A stretch of 64,000 nucleotides of DNA from Pseudacidovorax sp. (lineage in GTDB: Bacteria; Pseudomonadota; Gammaproteobacteria; Burkholderiales; Burkholderiaceae_C): contig NZ_JAGOPN010000022.1 in NCBI RefSeq assembly GCF_017991995.1, positions 52,605 to 116,604 of the forward strand. The letters run 5' to 3'. A program made the position numbers and the translations under genes. The first letter of the stretch is position 1; the number at the start of each line of letters is the position of its first letter. This document shows positions 47,580 to 57,708 of this stretch, piece after piece. The notes under the pieces were generated by a model. The model saw only the letters and a program-made list of their open reading frames with translations, was not told the origin of the DNA and made no database searches.

Positions 47580-47948
47580 TCAGGCCTTCTTGGCCTTCTT
47601 GGCAGCGGGCTTCTTGGCAGCCGGCTTGGCGGCGGCGGCCTTCTCGGCCTTGTCGGCCTTGCGCTTGGCGGCCTTCGGGTCCACGGCGGCCTTGAAGGCG
47701 GCGCCCGGCACGAACTTCGGCACCTTCTGGGCGGCGATCTTGATCTTCTCGCCGGCTTGCGGGTTGAAACCGGTGCGGGCGGCGCGGGCCACCTGCTTGA
47801 AGGTGCCGAAACCCACCAGGGTCACGCTGTCGCCCTTCTTGACGGCGGTGACGATGCTGCTGGTGATGGTCTCCAGGATGCGGCCGGCTTCGGCCTTGGA
47901 GACGTCATGGGCGGAGGCGATCTTTTCGATGAATTCGAGACGGTTCAA
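47580..47948 (-). CDS. HU family DNA-binding protein with Lys/Ala-rich tail
   Basis: The 122-residue histone-like protein has the HU fold (about residues 1-90): NRLEFIEKIASAHDVSKAEA, VGFGTFKQVARAARTGFNPQ and VPKFVPGAAFKAAV. The last 30 residues are AK-, AAK- and PAAKK-rich, like the basic tails of larger HU variants in Burkholderiales. No ATG fits; TTG at 47948 is chosen because AGGAA lies 8 bases upstream and it gives the standard N-terminus. Two hairpins follow the gene. Confidence 0.88.
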   Translation of the reverse strand: MNRLEFIEKIASAHDVSKAEAGRILETITSSIVTAVKKGDSVTLVGFGTFKQVARAARTGFNPQAGEKIKIAAQKVPKFVPGAAFKAAVDPKAAKRKADKAEKAAAAKPAAKKPAAKKAKKA

Positions 47949-48171
47949 GATTGGGTTCCTAGAGTTGCTTCGATCTGCGCCGGGGCCGGCGCGCGGTGCG
48001 CGCCCCCCCGAGCGAGGCGCGAAGTGTAGTGGAGCCGCATGACCCCGTGCAGCGGGTTGCGCAGGCGCATCGCGCCGAAACCCCACTCGTCAGCGGATCG
48101 ACGCGCTGCATGCCGAGGACGCGCGTCGCGGCATCCGCGGCCCGCCCGGCGGAGCCGTCCGCCGAGCCCAC

Positions 48172-48570
48172 TCAGAAGCGGAAGTCGGCCGTCTTCGGCC
48201 CACCGCCCAGGCTCAGCTCGCGCCGCTGGGTACGGCCTTCGAAGGTGGCTTCCACCACGTAGGCACCGGCGGGCAGGTCCACCAGGCAGACCGGGCCATC
48301 GGCGCGCAGCGAGAGGCCGGCGCCGCCCTGGGCACCCCGGATCTCCACCGCCACCGAAGCGAGATAGGCACCATCGGCCCGCGCGAACAGCAGCGACAGC
48401 GGATGCGACTTCATCGCCGAGCGCATGGCGGTGGATTCGTCCGAGCCGATGCCGCCGCACACGTAGCGGCCCTGGCCGGCCTCGGTCCACGGCGGCATCT
48501 GGGCATGGGCCAGGCCCGCGGTGCAGGCAGCGGCGAGCGCGGCGGACATCAGGAATTGGCGTGAAGGCAT
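48172..48570 (-). CDS. Small exported protein of unknown function
   Basis: The 132-residue protein has a signal peptide ending near LAHAQ (residue 24). The mature part has a few beta strands (AYLASVAVEIRG, VCLVDLPAGAYVVEATFEG, then RRELSLGG) that recall the carboxypeptidase-regulatory or similar Ig-like folds. I do not recognise a named family. It has one Cys pair candidate (GRYVCGG and GPVCLV). It sits between HU and glcF with its own GGAGAC-type ribosome site. Confidence 0.6.
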   Translation of the reverse strand: MPSRQFLMSAALAAACTAGLAHAQMPPWTEAGQGRYVCGGIGSDESTAMRSAMKSHPLSLLFARADGAYLASVAVEIRGAQGGAGLSLRADGPVCLVDLPAGAYVVEATFEGRTQRRELSLGGGPKTADFRF

Positions 48571-48681
48571 GGAAGGTCTCCTCGAAAAAACGAAAGAGAT
48601 GCTGGCCTCGAAAGGCCCTGGCCGGCTGTCGGACCGCAGCGCCCGCCGGCGTGCGGCCGCGCCGGAAGACGCTCGGGACGC

Positions 48682-49914
48682 TCAGGCCCGCGGCTGCAGC
48701 GCCTCGTCCAGCCACTCCACCCAATGCCGCACCGGCAGCTCGGTGCCGGCCTGCAGATGGGTGATGCAACCGATATTGGCCGAGGCCACGGCCTCGGGCT
48801 GCAGCCGCTCCAGGTGGCCCAGCTTGCGTTCGCGCAGTTGCGTCGACAGTTCGGGCTGCAGCACCGAGTAGGTGCCGGCCGAGCCGCAGCAGAGGTGGCT
48901 TTCGGTCTGCGTCACGCGCACGTCGAAGCCCAGCGCGCGCAGGCCCGATTCGACACCCCCACGCAGCTTCTGTCCGTGCTGCAACGTGCAGGGCGGGTGA
49001 TAGGCGATCACGCCCTGGGGCGCCTTCACGCGCTCGCGCAGCAGTGGCACCAGGGCCGGCAGCAACTCGCCCAGGTCGCGGGTGAGGCGCGAGACCTCGC
49101 GGGCCTTGTCGGCATAGGCCGGGTCATGCGCCAGCGCATGACCGTAGTCCTTCAGCGCGGCGCCGCAGCCCGAGGCATTGCTGACGATGGCCTCCACGCC
49201 GCCGCCCTGCAGCAGCGGCCACCAGGCGTCGATGTTGGCGCGCATCTGGTCCAGCGCGCCGGCCTGGTCGTTCAGGTGGAAGCGGATGGCACCGCAGCAG
49301 CCGCCCGCCTGCGGCACCACGGCCTCGATGCCGGCCGCATCGAGCACGCGGGCGGTGGCCGCATCGATGGACGGCGCCATGGCCGGCTGCACGCAGCCCA
49401 TGGGCAGCAGCACCTTGCGCGCATGGCTGTGGCGCGGCCAGGCGCCGGCGGCGCGCGGCGCGGGCACCTTGGCTTTGAGGCTGGATGGCAGCAGGCCGCG
49501 CACGGCCTGGCCGAGCTTCATGGCGGGCGCGAACAGCGGCGAGTTCAGGCCTTCCTTGAGCAGCCAGCGCGTGGCGCGTTCGCCGGCCGGCCGCGGCACC
49601 TGCTCGTCCACGATCTTGCGGCCGATGTCCACCAGGTGGCCGTACTGCACGCCGCTGGGGCAGGTGCTTTCGCAGTTGCGGCAGGTCAGGCAGCGGTCCA
49701 GGTGCTGCTGGGTGGCACGCGTGGGCGTGCGGCCTTCGAGCACCTGCTTGATGAGGTAGATGCGCCCGCGCGGCCCGTCCAGTTCGTCGCCCAGCAGCTG
49801 GTAGGTGGGACAGGTGGCGGTGCAGAAGCCGCAGTGCACGCACTTGCGCAGGATGGCCTCGGCCTCGCGACCTTCGGGCGTGCCCTGGTACTGGGGGGAG
49901 AGTTCGGTCTGCAT
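48682..49914 (-). CDS. glcF: Glycolate oxidase iron-sulfur subunit
   Basis: GlcF is the electron-transfer subunit of the membrane-associated glycolate dehydrogenase. The 410-residue product has two [4Fe-4S] motifs near the N-terminus (CVHCGFCTATCPTY and CLTCRNCESTCPSGV) and two CCG domains (QAGGCCGAIRFH and HLCCGSAGTYS). It lies downstream of glcE but is separated from it by a YoaK-family gene. No glcD, the flavin catalytic subunit, is present in the window. Confidence 0.92.
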   Translation of the reverse strand: MQTELSPQYQGTPEGREAEAILRKCVHCGFCTATCPTYQLLGDELDGPRGRIYLIKQVLEGRTPTRATQQHLDRCLTCRNCESTCPSGVQYGHLVDIGRKIVDEQVPRPAGERATRWLLKEGLNSPLFAPAMKLGQAVRGLLPSSLKAKVPAPRAAGAWPRHSHARKVLLPMGCVQPAMAPSIDAATARVLDAAGIEAVVPQAGGCCGAIRFHLNDQAGALDQMRANIDAWWPLLQGGGVEAIVSNASGCGAALKDYGHALAHDPAYADKAREVSRLTRDLGELLPALVPLLRERVKAPQGVIAYHPPCTLQHGQKLRGGVESGLRALGFDVRVTQTESHLCCGSAGTYSVLQPELSTQLRERKLGHLERLQPEAVASANIGCITHLQAGTELPVRHWVEWLDEALQPRA

Positions 49915-49960
49915 CGTGTCTCGTCGTAGGTGTCTGTCGTGGGACCGCGCGGCGCTGCGC

Positions 49961-50797
49961 TCAGGAAGGCGGCCGCTGCTGCTGCGGTGGCTCTGCGGCT
50001 GCGGCGCGGTGCCTGCGCAGCCGCAGCCGGCCCAGCCAGCCGAAGGTCCACGCCCGCAGGGCCTGGTTGTGGCGCAGGTCGTCCAGGTAGGGCGGCAGCG
50101 ACAGCCACAGCAGCAGTGCGGCCAGCGGCAGCACGCAGATGAAGCCCAGGTACTTGAAGCCGGTGGCTCCGGCCAGCCCACCCGTCACGAAGGCCAGGAT
50201 CAGGCCACCGAAGATGCGCACCCGCTCCAGGTTGGGCCGCACCCGCGTGGCATCGGTGCGCCGGCGGTTCCAGTACAGCGCCTTGCCCAGCTCGATGCCC
50301 AGGTCGGTGAAATTGCCGGTCATGTGGGTGGTGCGGATCTTTCCGCCGGAGATCTTCGACGCCAGCGCGTTCTGCAGCCCCATGATGAAGGACAGCAGCA
50401 GCACCGTCAGCGGCACGGCGAAGGGCGTGTGCCAGCCCAGCGTGAGCGCACCCATGAGCCCGAAGGGCAGCATGAGCGCGGCCTCCAGCAGCAGCGGCAG
50501 CGCGTAGACATGGGCCAGCCGGTAGTGGCGGCCCCAGTTGATCTGGATGGCCGCGGTGGCCGCCCCGGCCAGGAAGGCCAGGATGGCGCCCAGCGCGCCC
50601 AGCAGCAGCGTCATGTCGCCCATCACCAGCGAATCGGCCACCTGTGAGGTGAAGCCGGTCATGTGCGAGGTGTAGCGATGCAGCACCAGGAAGCCGCCCG
50701 CGTTGATGGCGCCGGCGTTGAAGGCCAGCAGCAGGCCCAGCGCCCGGTTGGTCGACGGGGCGCGATGGCGGCCGGTCAGGTGGCGCAGGCGGCGCAT
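49961..50797 (-). CDS. YoaK family (DUF1275) membrane protein
   Basis: The 278-residue protein has about six membrane helices and the family motifs AFNAGAINAGGFLVLHRYTSH near the start, HMTGFTSQVADSL, and QNALASKISGGKIRTTHMTG further on. YoaK-like proteins are conserved but have no established biochemical function. The gene lies between glcE and glcF and is cotranscribed by its spacing (16 bases from glcE), so it may be linked to glycolate use. Confidence 0.85.
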   Translation of the reverse strand: MRRLRHLTGRHRAPSTNRALGLLLAFNAGAINAGGFLVLHRYTSHMTGFTSQVADSLVMGDMTLLLGALGAILAFLAGAATAAIQINWGRHYRLAHVYALPLLLEAALMLPFGLMGALTLGWHTPFAVPLTVLLLSFIMGLQNALASKISGGKIRTTHMTGNFTDLGIELGKALYWNRRRTDATRVRPNLERVRIFGGLILAFVTGGLAGATGFKYLGFICVLPLAALLLWLSLPPYLDDLRHNQALRAWTFGWLGRLRLRRHRAAAAEPPQQQRPPS

Positions 50798-50813
50798 GGA
50801 GAAGGGAGGACGC

Positions 50814-51920
50814 TCAGAGCCCGGCCACCAGCCGGCCCGGGTTGAAGATGCCGGCGGGATCGAAGGCGGCCTTGAGCGCGCGGTGGATGTCCATCAGTGC
50901 AGGCGACAGCGGCGCGGGCTCGGCCCGCCGGCCCGCCGCGGCGCGGAAGGCCGCCGCCCAGCCACCGGCGGCGCGCACCGACTCGGCCAGGTCCACGGCA
51001 CCGCCGGGGGGCACGGCGTACCAGCGCTGTGCACCATGCCATTCGATCAGCGGCGCGGACAGGCCGGCGGCCGCCAGCACGGGCGCCGTCTGCGGGACGC
51101 TGGCGCGCCAGAGGTCCAGGCCCTGCGCCGCGGCATCGGTGAAGAGGGCATGGCGCTGGTCGCGCAGGCTGCGCCACAGAGCGTCGGCCGCATCGGGCGG
51201 CAGCACCTCACCGCCGAGCTGGCGTCCGGCGGCCTGCACGGCGGCGACCGCGCCGCGCAGCCGCAGGTACAGCCGGCCGACGGCGCCGCCACCTGGCCCG
51301 GCCTGCCACACGCTGGCATTGAGCGGCAGCGGTTGCCCGCCCCAGGCATTGAGCAGGCGCAGGGCTTCGGCCTGGCTGCAGTCGAAGACGCGGGTGGCCT
51401 CGGCCGGGGCCATGGGCAGCACCTTGAGGCTCAGTTCGGTGATGACGCCCAGCGTGCCCCAGGCGCCGGCCAGCACGCGCGAGACGTCGTAGCCCGCCAC
51501 GTTCTTCATCACCTGGCCGCCGAAGGTCAACAGTTCGCCACGGCCGTTGATCAGGCTGGCACCGAGCACGTAGTCGCGCACGGAGCCCACGCTGGCGCGG
51601 GCGGGGCCCGCCAGGCCGGCGGACACCATGCCGCCCACGGTGCCGCCCTCGCCGAAGTGCGGTGGCTCGAAGGGCAGGCACTGGCCGTGGGCCTGCAGCA
51701 GTGCCTCCAGCTCGGCCAGTGGCGTGCCGGCCTGCACGGTCACCACGAGTTCACTGGGCTCGTAGCTGGTGATGCCGGTCAGCGCGTCGAGCGCCAGCAC
51801 TTCGCCATCGAGCGGCCCGCCGTGGAAATCCTTGGTGCCCGCGCCGCGCAGGCGCAAAGGACGCTTCTGGGCCGCCGCGGCGCGCACGCGCTCGGCGATC
51901 TGGGACTGGGCGGGGGTCAT
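50814..51920 (-). CDS. glcE: Glycolate oxidase subunit GlcE
   Basis: GlcE is the FAD-binding subunit of the glycolate dehydrogenase complex. The 368-residue protein has the PCMH-type FAD domain: VVTVQAGTPLAELEALLQAH, FGEGGTVGGMVSAGLAGPAR, and GGQVMKNVAGYDVSRVLAGA followed by GTLGVITEL. It is about the usual size of GlcE and shorter than GlcD, so it is not glcD. It precedes the YoaK and glcF genes in the same direction. Confidence 0.9.
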   Translation of the reverse strand: MTPAQSQIAERVRAAAAQKRPLRLRGAGTKDFHGGPLDGEVLALDALTGITSYEPSELVVTVQAGTPLAELEALLQAHGQCLPFEPPHFGEGGTVGGMVSAGLAGPARASVGSVRDYVLGASLINGRGELLTFGGQVMKNVAGYDVSRVLAGAWGTLGVITELSLKVLPMAPAEATRVFDCSQAEALRLLNAWGGQPLPLNASVWQAGPGGGAVGRLYLRLRGAVAAVQAAGRQLGGEVLPPDAADALWRSLRDQRHALFTDAAAQGLDLWRASVPQTAPVLAAAGLSAPLIEWHGAQRWYAVPPGGAVDLAESVRAAGGWAAAFRAAAGRRAEPAPLSPALMDIHRALKAAFDPAGIFNPGRLVAGL

Positions 51921-51980
51921 CCGCGGGATGGTACGTCAGGGTCTCTCTTGGACGTCTTGATTCGCACCAGCTCCGGCCTC

Positions 51981-52940
51981 TCAGTCCTCGAAGAAGGCGA
52001 CGGGCCGGCCGGGTGCGTCCATGCGCCGCCAGAGCACCTGCCCGGCCATCGGCTGCCGTGCCAGCTCGTCGGCCGGGCGGCCCTTGCGGGCGGTGGTGAC
52101 GAAGAGCGTGCGCAGGTCGTCGCCCCCGAAGCAGGGCATGGTGGGGCAGCGCGCGGGCACCGGCAGCACGTCGGTGGTGCGCCCCTGCGCGTCCAGCGCC
52201 TGCAACTGGCCGCCCTCGAACATGGCCACCCAGTAGCGGCCATCGGCGTCCATCGTCGCGCCGTCCGGACGGCCGTCGTAGGGCTGGTCCGAGCCGGGGG
52301 TCCAGCCGGCCGGCTTGGGATCGAACTGGCGGAACAGGCGCTCGCCCGCCAGCCCGTGCGGCTCGGCCTCCCAGTCGTACTGCCGCACGGCATGGGCATT
52401 GGTGTCGGCCCAGTACACACGCGACAGCTCGGGCACCAGCACCAGGCCGTTGGCGGTGATGGCCTCGCCGGCCATGCGCTGCACGCGGGGCGCGCCGCCG
52501 CCGCGGGCATCGATGCAGTAGAGCGCGGCGATCGGCCGGTCCTTGGGCTCCTGCAGCGTGCCGGCCCACAGGCGCCCCTGGGGGTCGCATTTGCCATCGT
52601 TGAAGCGCATGGTGGCCGTGTCATGGTCGAAGGCGGCGATGCACTGCAGCGCGCCGCCCCATTCGCGGGCCCGGTAGATGCCGTCGCGCAGCGCGATCAC
52701 CAGGCCGCCGCGGCGGGCCGGCGCCATGCAGCCCGGCTCCTGCGGCAAGGCCCAGCGCTCGACGACAGCCTGGCCGCTGGCGATGTCGCCGCGGGTGCGC
52801 AGCGCCTGCCGCCCCGGGATGTCCAGCCAGTACAGCGCGCGTTCGTCCGGATGCCAGAAGGGCGATTCACCCAGGGCGCTATCGCTGCCCGGCAGAGCCG
52901 TCCAGCCCAGGGGATCGTTGGGGGGGATGAGGTCAGGCAT
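51981..52940 (-). CDS. SMP-30/gluconolactonase family protein
   Basis: The 319-residue beta-propeller protein shows SMP-30/LRE motifs: GESPFWHPDERALYWLDIPG near residue 23, MRFNDGKCDPQGRLWAGTL near residue 110, ANGLVLVPELSRVYWADTNA near residue 163 and DADGRYWVAMFEGG near residue 228, the last including the metal-binding Asp. Members hydrolyse sugar lactones. It has no signal peptide. It lies between glcE and the amt terminator; the substrate is not known. Confidence 0.85.
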   Translation of the reverse strand: MPDLIPPNDPLGWTALPGSDSALGESPFWHPDERALYWLDIPGRQALRTRGDIASGQAVVERWALPQEPGCMAPARRGGLVIALRDGIYRAREWGGALQCIAAFDHDTATMRFNDGKCDPQGRLWAGTLQEPKDRPIAALYCIDARGGGAPRVQRMAGEAITANGLVLVPELSRVYWADTNAHAVRQYDWEAEPHGLAGERLFRQFDPKPAGWTPGSDQPYDGRPDGATMDADGRYWVAMFEGGQLQALDAQGRTTDVLPVPARCPTMPCFGGDDLRTLFVTTARKGRPADELARQPMAGQVLWRRMDAPGRPVAFFED

Positions 52941-52987
52941 GCCGGATTATTGGTGGCAGGGCACAGGGGCCTGCGGGGCCCGGTCCC

Positions 52988-53026
52988 AAAAAAAATGGCC
53001 CGCTCATGCCGAAGCACTTGCGGGCC
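52988..53026 (-). terminator. Intrinsic terminator after amt, minus strand
   Basis: On the minus strand GGCCCGC and GCGGGCC form the stem and eight T follow. It closes the torF-glnK-amt unit. Confidence 0.85.
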
Positions 53027-53109
53027 GAACATCCAAAGGAGACTCTCGCTAAAACATTCTTTCGTCCGCCACGCCGCCCTCGGTGCGGCGAAGTGGCGGC
53101 GGTGGTCGA

Positions 53110-54648
53110 TCAGCGGTTGTAGGCCGTCTCGCCGTGGGCGGTGATGTCGAGGCCTTCGCGCTCTTCCTCTTCGCTCACACGCAGACCCACGGTCAGGTCG
53201 GCGATCTTGTAGGCGATGAAGGAGACCACGGCCGACCAGACGATGGTCAGCAGCACGCCCTTGAGCTGGATCCAGACCTGGGCGCCAATGCCGTTGGAGC
53301 CGACGGTGGCCGTGACCCAGTCGGTCACCAGGCCGGGGCCGCCCAGCGCCTGGGTGTTGAACACGCCGGTCAGCAGGGCACCCACGATGCCGCCCACGCC
53401 GTGCACGCCGAACACGTCCAGCGAGTCGTCGGCGCCGAGCAGGCGCTTGAGGCCCGACACGCCCCACAGGCAGGCGAAGCCGGCGATGAAGCCCATGACG
53501 ATGGCACCCATCAGGCCCACGTTGCCGGCGGCCGGGGTGATGGCCACCAGGCCGGCGACGGCGCCGGAGGCGGCGCCCAGCATCGAGGCCTTGCCCTTGT
53601 GCAGCGCTTCACCCAGCGACCAGGCCAGCACGGCGGCGGCGGTGGCGGAGAAGGTGTTGATGAAGGCGAGCACGGCGCTGTTGCCGGCTTCCAGGGCCGA
53701 GCCGGCGTTGAAGCCGAACCAGCCCACCCACAGCAGCGAGGCACCGACCATGGTCAGCGTCAGCGAGTGCGGCGTGAAGGCTTCCTTGCCGAAACCGATG
53801 CGCTTGCCGATCACGTAGGCACCCACCAGACCGGCGACGGCGGCGTTGATGTGCACCACGGTGCCGCCCGCGAAGTCGAGCGCGCCCCATTGCCAGATCA
53901 GGCCGGCCTTGGCGTTGGTGGCGTCCACCACGTCGGCGGCGGTGTAGGCGTCCGGACCCATCCAGAACCAGACCATGTGGGCCAGCGGGGTGTAGCTGAA
54001 GGTGAACCAGATCACCATGAACACCAGCACGCCGGAGAACTTGGCACGCTCGGCGAAGGCACCCACGATCAGGCAGCAGGTGATGCCGGCGAAGGTGGCC
54101 TGGAAGGCGGCGAACAGCAGCTCGGGGATGTAGACGCCCTTGCTGAAGGTCGCGCCGGGCGCGAAGGCGCCGGTGGCCGGGTCGAAGATGCCCTTCATGA
54201 ACAGCCGGTCGAAGCCGCCGATGAAGGCGTTGCCCTCGGTGAAGGCCAGGCTGTAGCCATAGATGCACCACAGCACGACGATCAGCGAGAAGGTGACGAA
54301 CACCTGCATCAGCACGCTGAGCATGTTCTTGCTGCGCACCAGGCCGCCGTAGAACAGGGCCAGGCCGGGGACGGTCATCAGGATCACGAGCAGCGTGGAC
54401 ACCAGCATCCAGGCCACGTCGCCCTTGTCGATCTTGGGAGCAGGTGCGGCAGCAGCGGCGGCATCGGCCGGTGCTGCAGCGGGTGCTGCGGCGGCGGGCG
54501 CGGCCGGAGCGGCGGCTGCAGGCGCAGCGGCGGCCGGCGCGGACGCCGCCGGGGCCTCGGTGCTGGCGGCGGGCGCCTGCGCGAAGCTGGACACGCCAGC
54601 CGTAAGGACGCTCAGGCCGAGCGCCAGGGATACAAGGAACTTCTTCAT
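53110..54648 (-). CDS. amt: Ammonium transporter
   Basis: The 512-residue inner-membrane channel has eleven helices with Amt motifs: GLALFYGGLVRSKNMLSVLM near residue 93, WGALDFAGGTVVHINAAVAG near residue 250 (gating His), and DVFGVHGVGGIVGALLTG near residue 415. A signal peptide (residues 1-24) and a 47-residue Ala/Pro-rich segment (25-71) precede the channel, longer than in E. coli AmtB. glnK lies 36 bases upstream, the normal arrangement. The C-terminal tail is probably where the P-II protein binds. Confidence 0.95.
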   Translation of the reverse strand: MKKFLVSLALGLSVLTAGVSSFAQAPAASTEAPAASAPAAAAPAAAAPAAPAAAAPAAAPADAAAAAAPAPKIDKGDVAWMLVSTLLVILMTVPGLALFYGGLVRSKNMLSVLMQVFVTFSLIVVLWCIYGYSLAFTEGNAFIGGFDRLFMKGIFDPATGAFAPGATFSKGVYIPELLFAAFQATFAGITCCLIVGAFAERAKFSGVLVFMVIWFTFSYTPLAHMVWFWMGPDAYTAADVVDATNAKAGLIWQWGALDFAGGTVVHINAAVAGLVGAYVIGKRIGFGKEAFTPHSLTLTMVGASLLWVGWFGFNAGSALEAGNSAVLAFINTFSATAAAVLAWSLGEALHKGKASMLGAASGAVAGLVAITPAAGNVGLMGAIVMGFIAGFACLWGVSGLKRLLGADDSLDVFGVHGVGGIVGALLTGVFNTQALGGPGLVTDWVTATVGSNGIGAQVWIQLKGVLLTIVWSAVVSFIAYKIADLTVGLRVSEEEEREGLDITAHGETAYNR

Positions 54649-54684
54649 CTTGGTCTTTCTTGTGCCTTCTTCTGCTGCGTCGGT

Positions 54685-55957
<1,273 letters not shown>

Positions 55958-56000
55958 CGGGTAACTCCTCGCAAGTGGTGTTCGTTGGAGTTCCCCTCAA

Positions 56001-56016
56001 AGCAGGGAGCGTGCCA
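56001..56016 (-). promoter_or_regulatory. Sigma-54-type promoter for torF-glnK-amt
   Basis: On the minus strand the sequence reads TGGCAC-GCTCC-CTGCT, a near-perfect match to the -24/-12 consensus (TGGCAC-N5-TTGCW). It lies 44 bases before the torF start. An upstream inverted repeat GGTGC-AAC-GCACC at 56125-56137 may be an activator site, though it does not match the usual NtrC arrangement. Confidence 0.75.
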
Positions 56017-56158
56017 AAAGACAGCCGCGTCCTACGCATGTGAAGTGCTCCACACCCCCACAAGAAAAATTCGCGAGCGCTTCATGCAGGGGCCGGGCTC
56101 CTGTTCAATGCATGAAACAGGATCGGTGCAACGCACCAAATCAGGGAGAAGATGAGCG

Positions 56159-57697
56159 ATGAGCCTTTCTTTGGTGCAGACGCGCGCTTTGGTGGCGCTT
56201 GAATCGGCGCCAGTCACCGTCGAGGTGCATCTGGCCAATGGCCTGCCCAGCTTCACGCTGGTCGGATTGGCCGATGTGGAGGTCAAGGAGGCCCGCGAGC
56301 GGGTCCGCTCCGCCATCCAGAACTCGGGGCTGGCCTTTCCGCACGACCGCCGCATCACGGTGAACCTGGCGCCGGCCGACCTGCCGAAGGATTCCGGCCG
56401 CTTCGACCTGCCCATCGCACTGGGCATCCTCGCGGCGAGCGGGCAGATCGATGGGGCGCGACTCGCGGGCCACGAATTCGCGGGTGAGCTGTCGCTTTCG
56501 GGTGACCTGCGCCCCGTGCGCGGCGCCCTGGCCACCGCGCTGGCGGCCGAGGGCCCGTCGCCACGCCCCGTCCTGGTGCTGCCACTGGCCAGCGCGCGGG
56601 AGGCCGCGCTGGTCCCCGGCGCCGCGGTCTATGGCGCGGCGCACCTGCTCGATGTGGTGCGCCCCTTCCTGCCGCCCGACACGCTGGCGCAGGTGGAAGA
56701 CGGCCCGGGCTGGGTGCGCATGGTTCCGCCAGAGCTGGCCGGTCATGCGCCCGACGGACCGGACCTGGCGGACGTGAAGGGCCAGGCCGCCGCCCGCCGC
56801 GCGCTGGAGATCGCGGCCGCCGGCGGCCACAGCCTGCTGATGGTCGGCCCACCCGGCGCCGGCAAGTCGATGCTGGCGCAGCGGCTGGCCGGCCTGCTGC
56901 CACCGATGGACGTGCAGGAGGCGCTGGAGAGCGCCGCCATCGCCAGCCTGGCCGGTCGCTTCGACCCGCAGCGCTTCATGCAGCGGGTGGTGGCCAGCCC
57001 GCATCACACGGCGAGTGCGGTGGCGCTGGTGGGCGGCGGCTCGCCACCGCGGCCGGGCGAGATCTCGCTGGCGCACCACGGCGTGCTCTTCCTGGACGAG
57101 CTGCCCGAATTCCCCCGCGCCGCCCTGGAGGCGCTGCGCGAGCCGCTGGAGACCGGCACCATCTCCATCGTTCGGGCCGCGCGGCGGGCGCAGTTCCCGG
57201 CGCGCTTCCAGCTGGTGGCGGCGATGAACCCCTGTCCCTGCGGCCATCTGGGCTCGCGCCTGCATGCCTGTCGCTGCTCGCCCGACCAGGTGGCGCGCTA
57301 CCAGGCGCGCATCAGCGGCCCGCTGCTGGACCGCATCGACCTGCATGTGGACGTGCAGGCCATCGACCCGCGGGAGCTGCTGGGCGCCCCCGCCGGCGAG
57401 TCGAGCGCCGCCGTACGCGAACGCGTGGCCGCGGCGCGCGCCATCGCGCTGCAGCGCCAGGGCAGTGCCAACCAGGCCCTGGCCGGCCAGGCGCTTGATG
57501 CCCATGCCGGCGCCGATGCCGCCGCCCTCGCCTTCCTGCAGAAGGCGGCCACGCGCCTGGGCTGGAGCGCACGGGCCACGCACCGCGCCTTGCGGGTGGC
57601 CCGCACCATCGCCGACCTGGCAGGTGCCGAGACCATCGGCGCCCTGCACGTGGGCGAGGCGATGCAATACCGGCGCACGCTGAGCGCGGCGCCCTGA
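56159..57697 (+). CDS. comM: ComM/YifB family Mg-chelatase-like AAA ATPase
   Basis: ComM is a hexameric helicase that promotes branch migration during natural transformation. The 512-residue product has an N-terminal Lon-like domain (about residues 1-180), Walker A GPPGAGKSML near residue 222, the AHHGVLFLDELPEF Walker B and the zinc-type AMNPCPCGHLGSRLHACRC segment, and ends in a Mg-chelatase helical domain. dprA at 6 kb is another transformation gene. It is divergent from torF and converges with the nicB-like gene. Confidence 0.9.
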   Translation: MSLSLVQTRALVALESAPVTVEVHLANGLPSFTLVGLADVEVKEARERVRSAIQNSGLAFPHDRRITVNLAPADLPKDSGRFDLPIALGILAASGQIDGARLAGHEFAGELSLSGDLRPVRGALATALAAEGPSPRPVLVLPLASAREAALVPGAAVYGAAHLLDVVRPFLPPDTLAQVEDGPGWVRMVPPELAGHAPDGPDLADVKGQAAARRALEIAAAGGHSLLMVGPPGAGKSMLAQRLAGLLPPMDVQEALESAAIASLAGRFDPQRFMQRVVASPHHTASAVALVGGGSPPRPGEISLAHHGVLFLDELPEFPRAALEALREPLETGTISIVRAARRAQFPARFQLVAAMNPCPCGHLGSRLHACRCSPDQVARYQARISGPLLDRIDLHVDVQAIDPRELLGAPAGESSAAVRERVAAARAIALQRQGSANQALAGQALDAHAGADAAALAFLQKAATRLGWSARATHRALRVARTIADLAGAETIGALHVGEAMQYRRTLSAAP

Positions 57698-57708
57698 TCC
57701 GGCCGGCG

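Noticed and set aside
56125..56137. GGTGC-AAC-GCACC as a standard NtrC site
   Set aside because: The half-sites have the opposite order to the known GCACCA...TGGTGC arrangement. It is mentioned only as a possible activator site.
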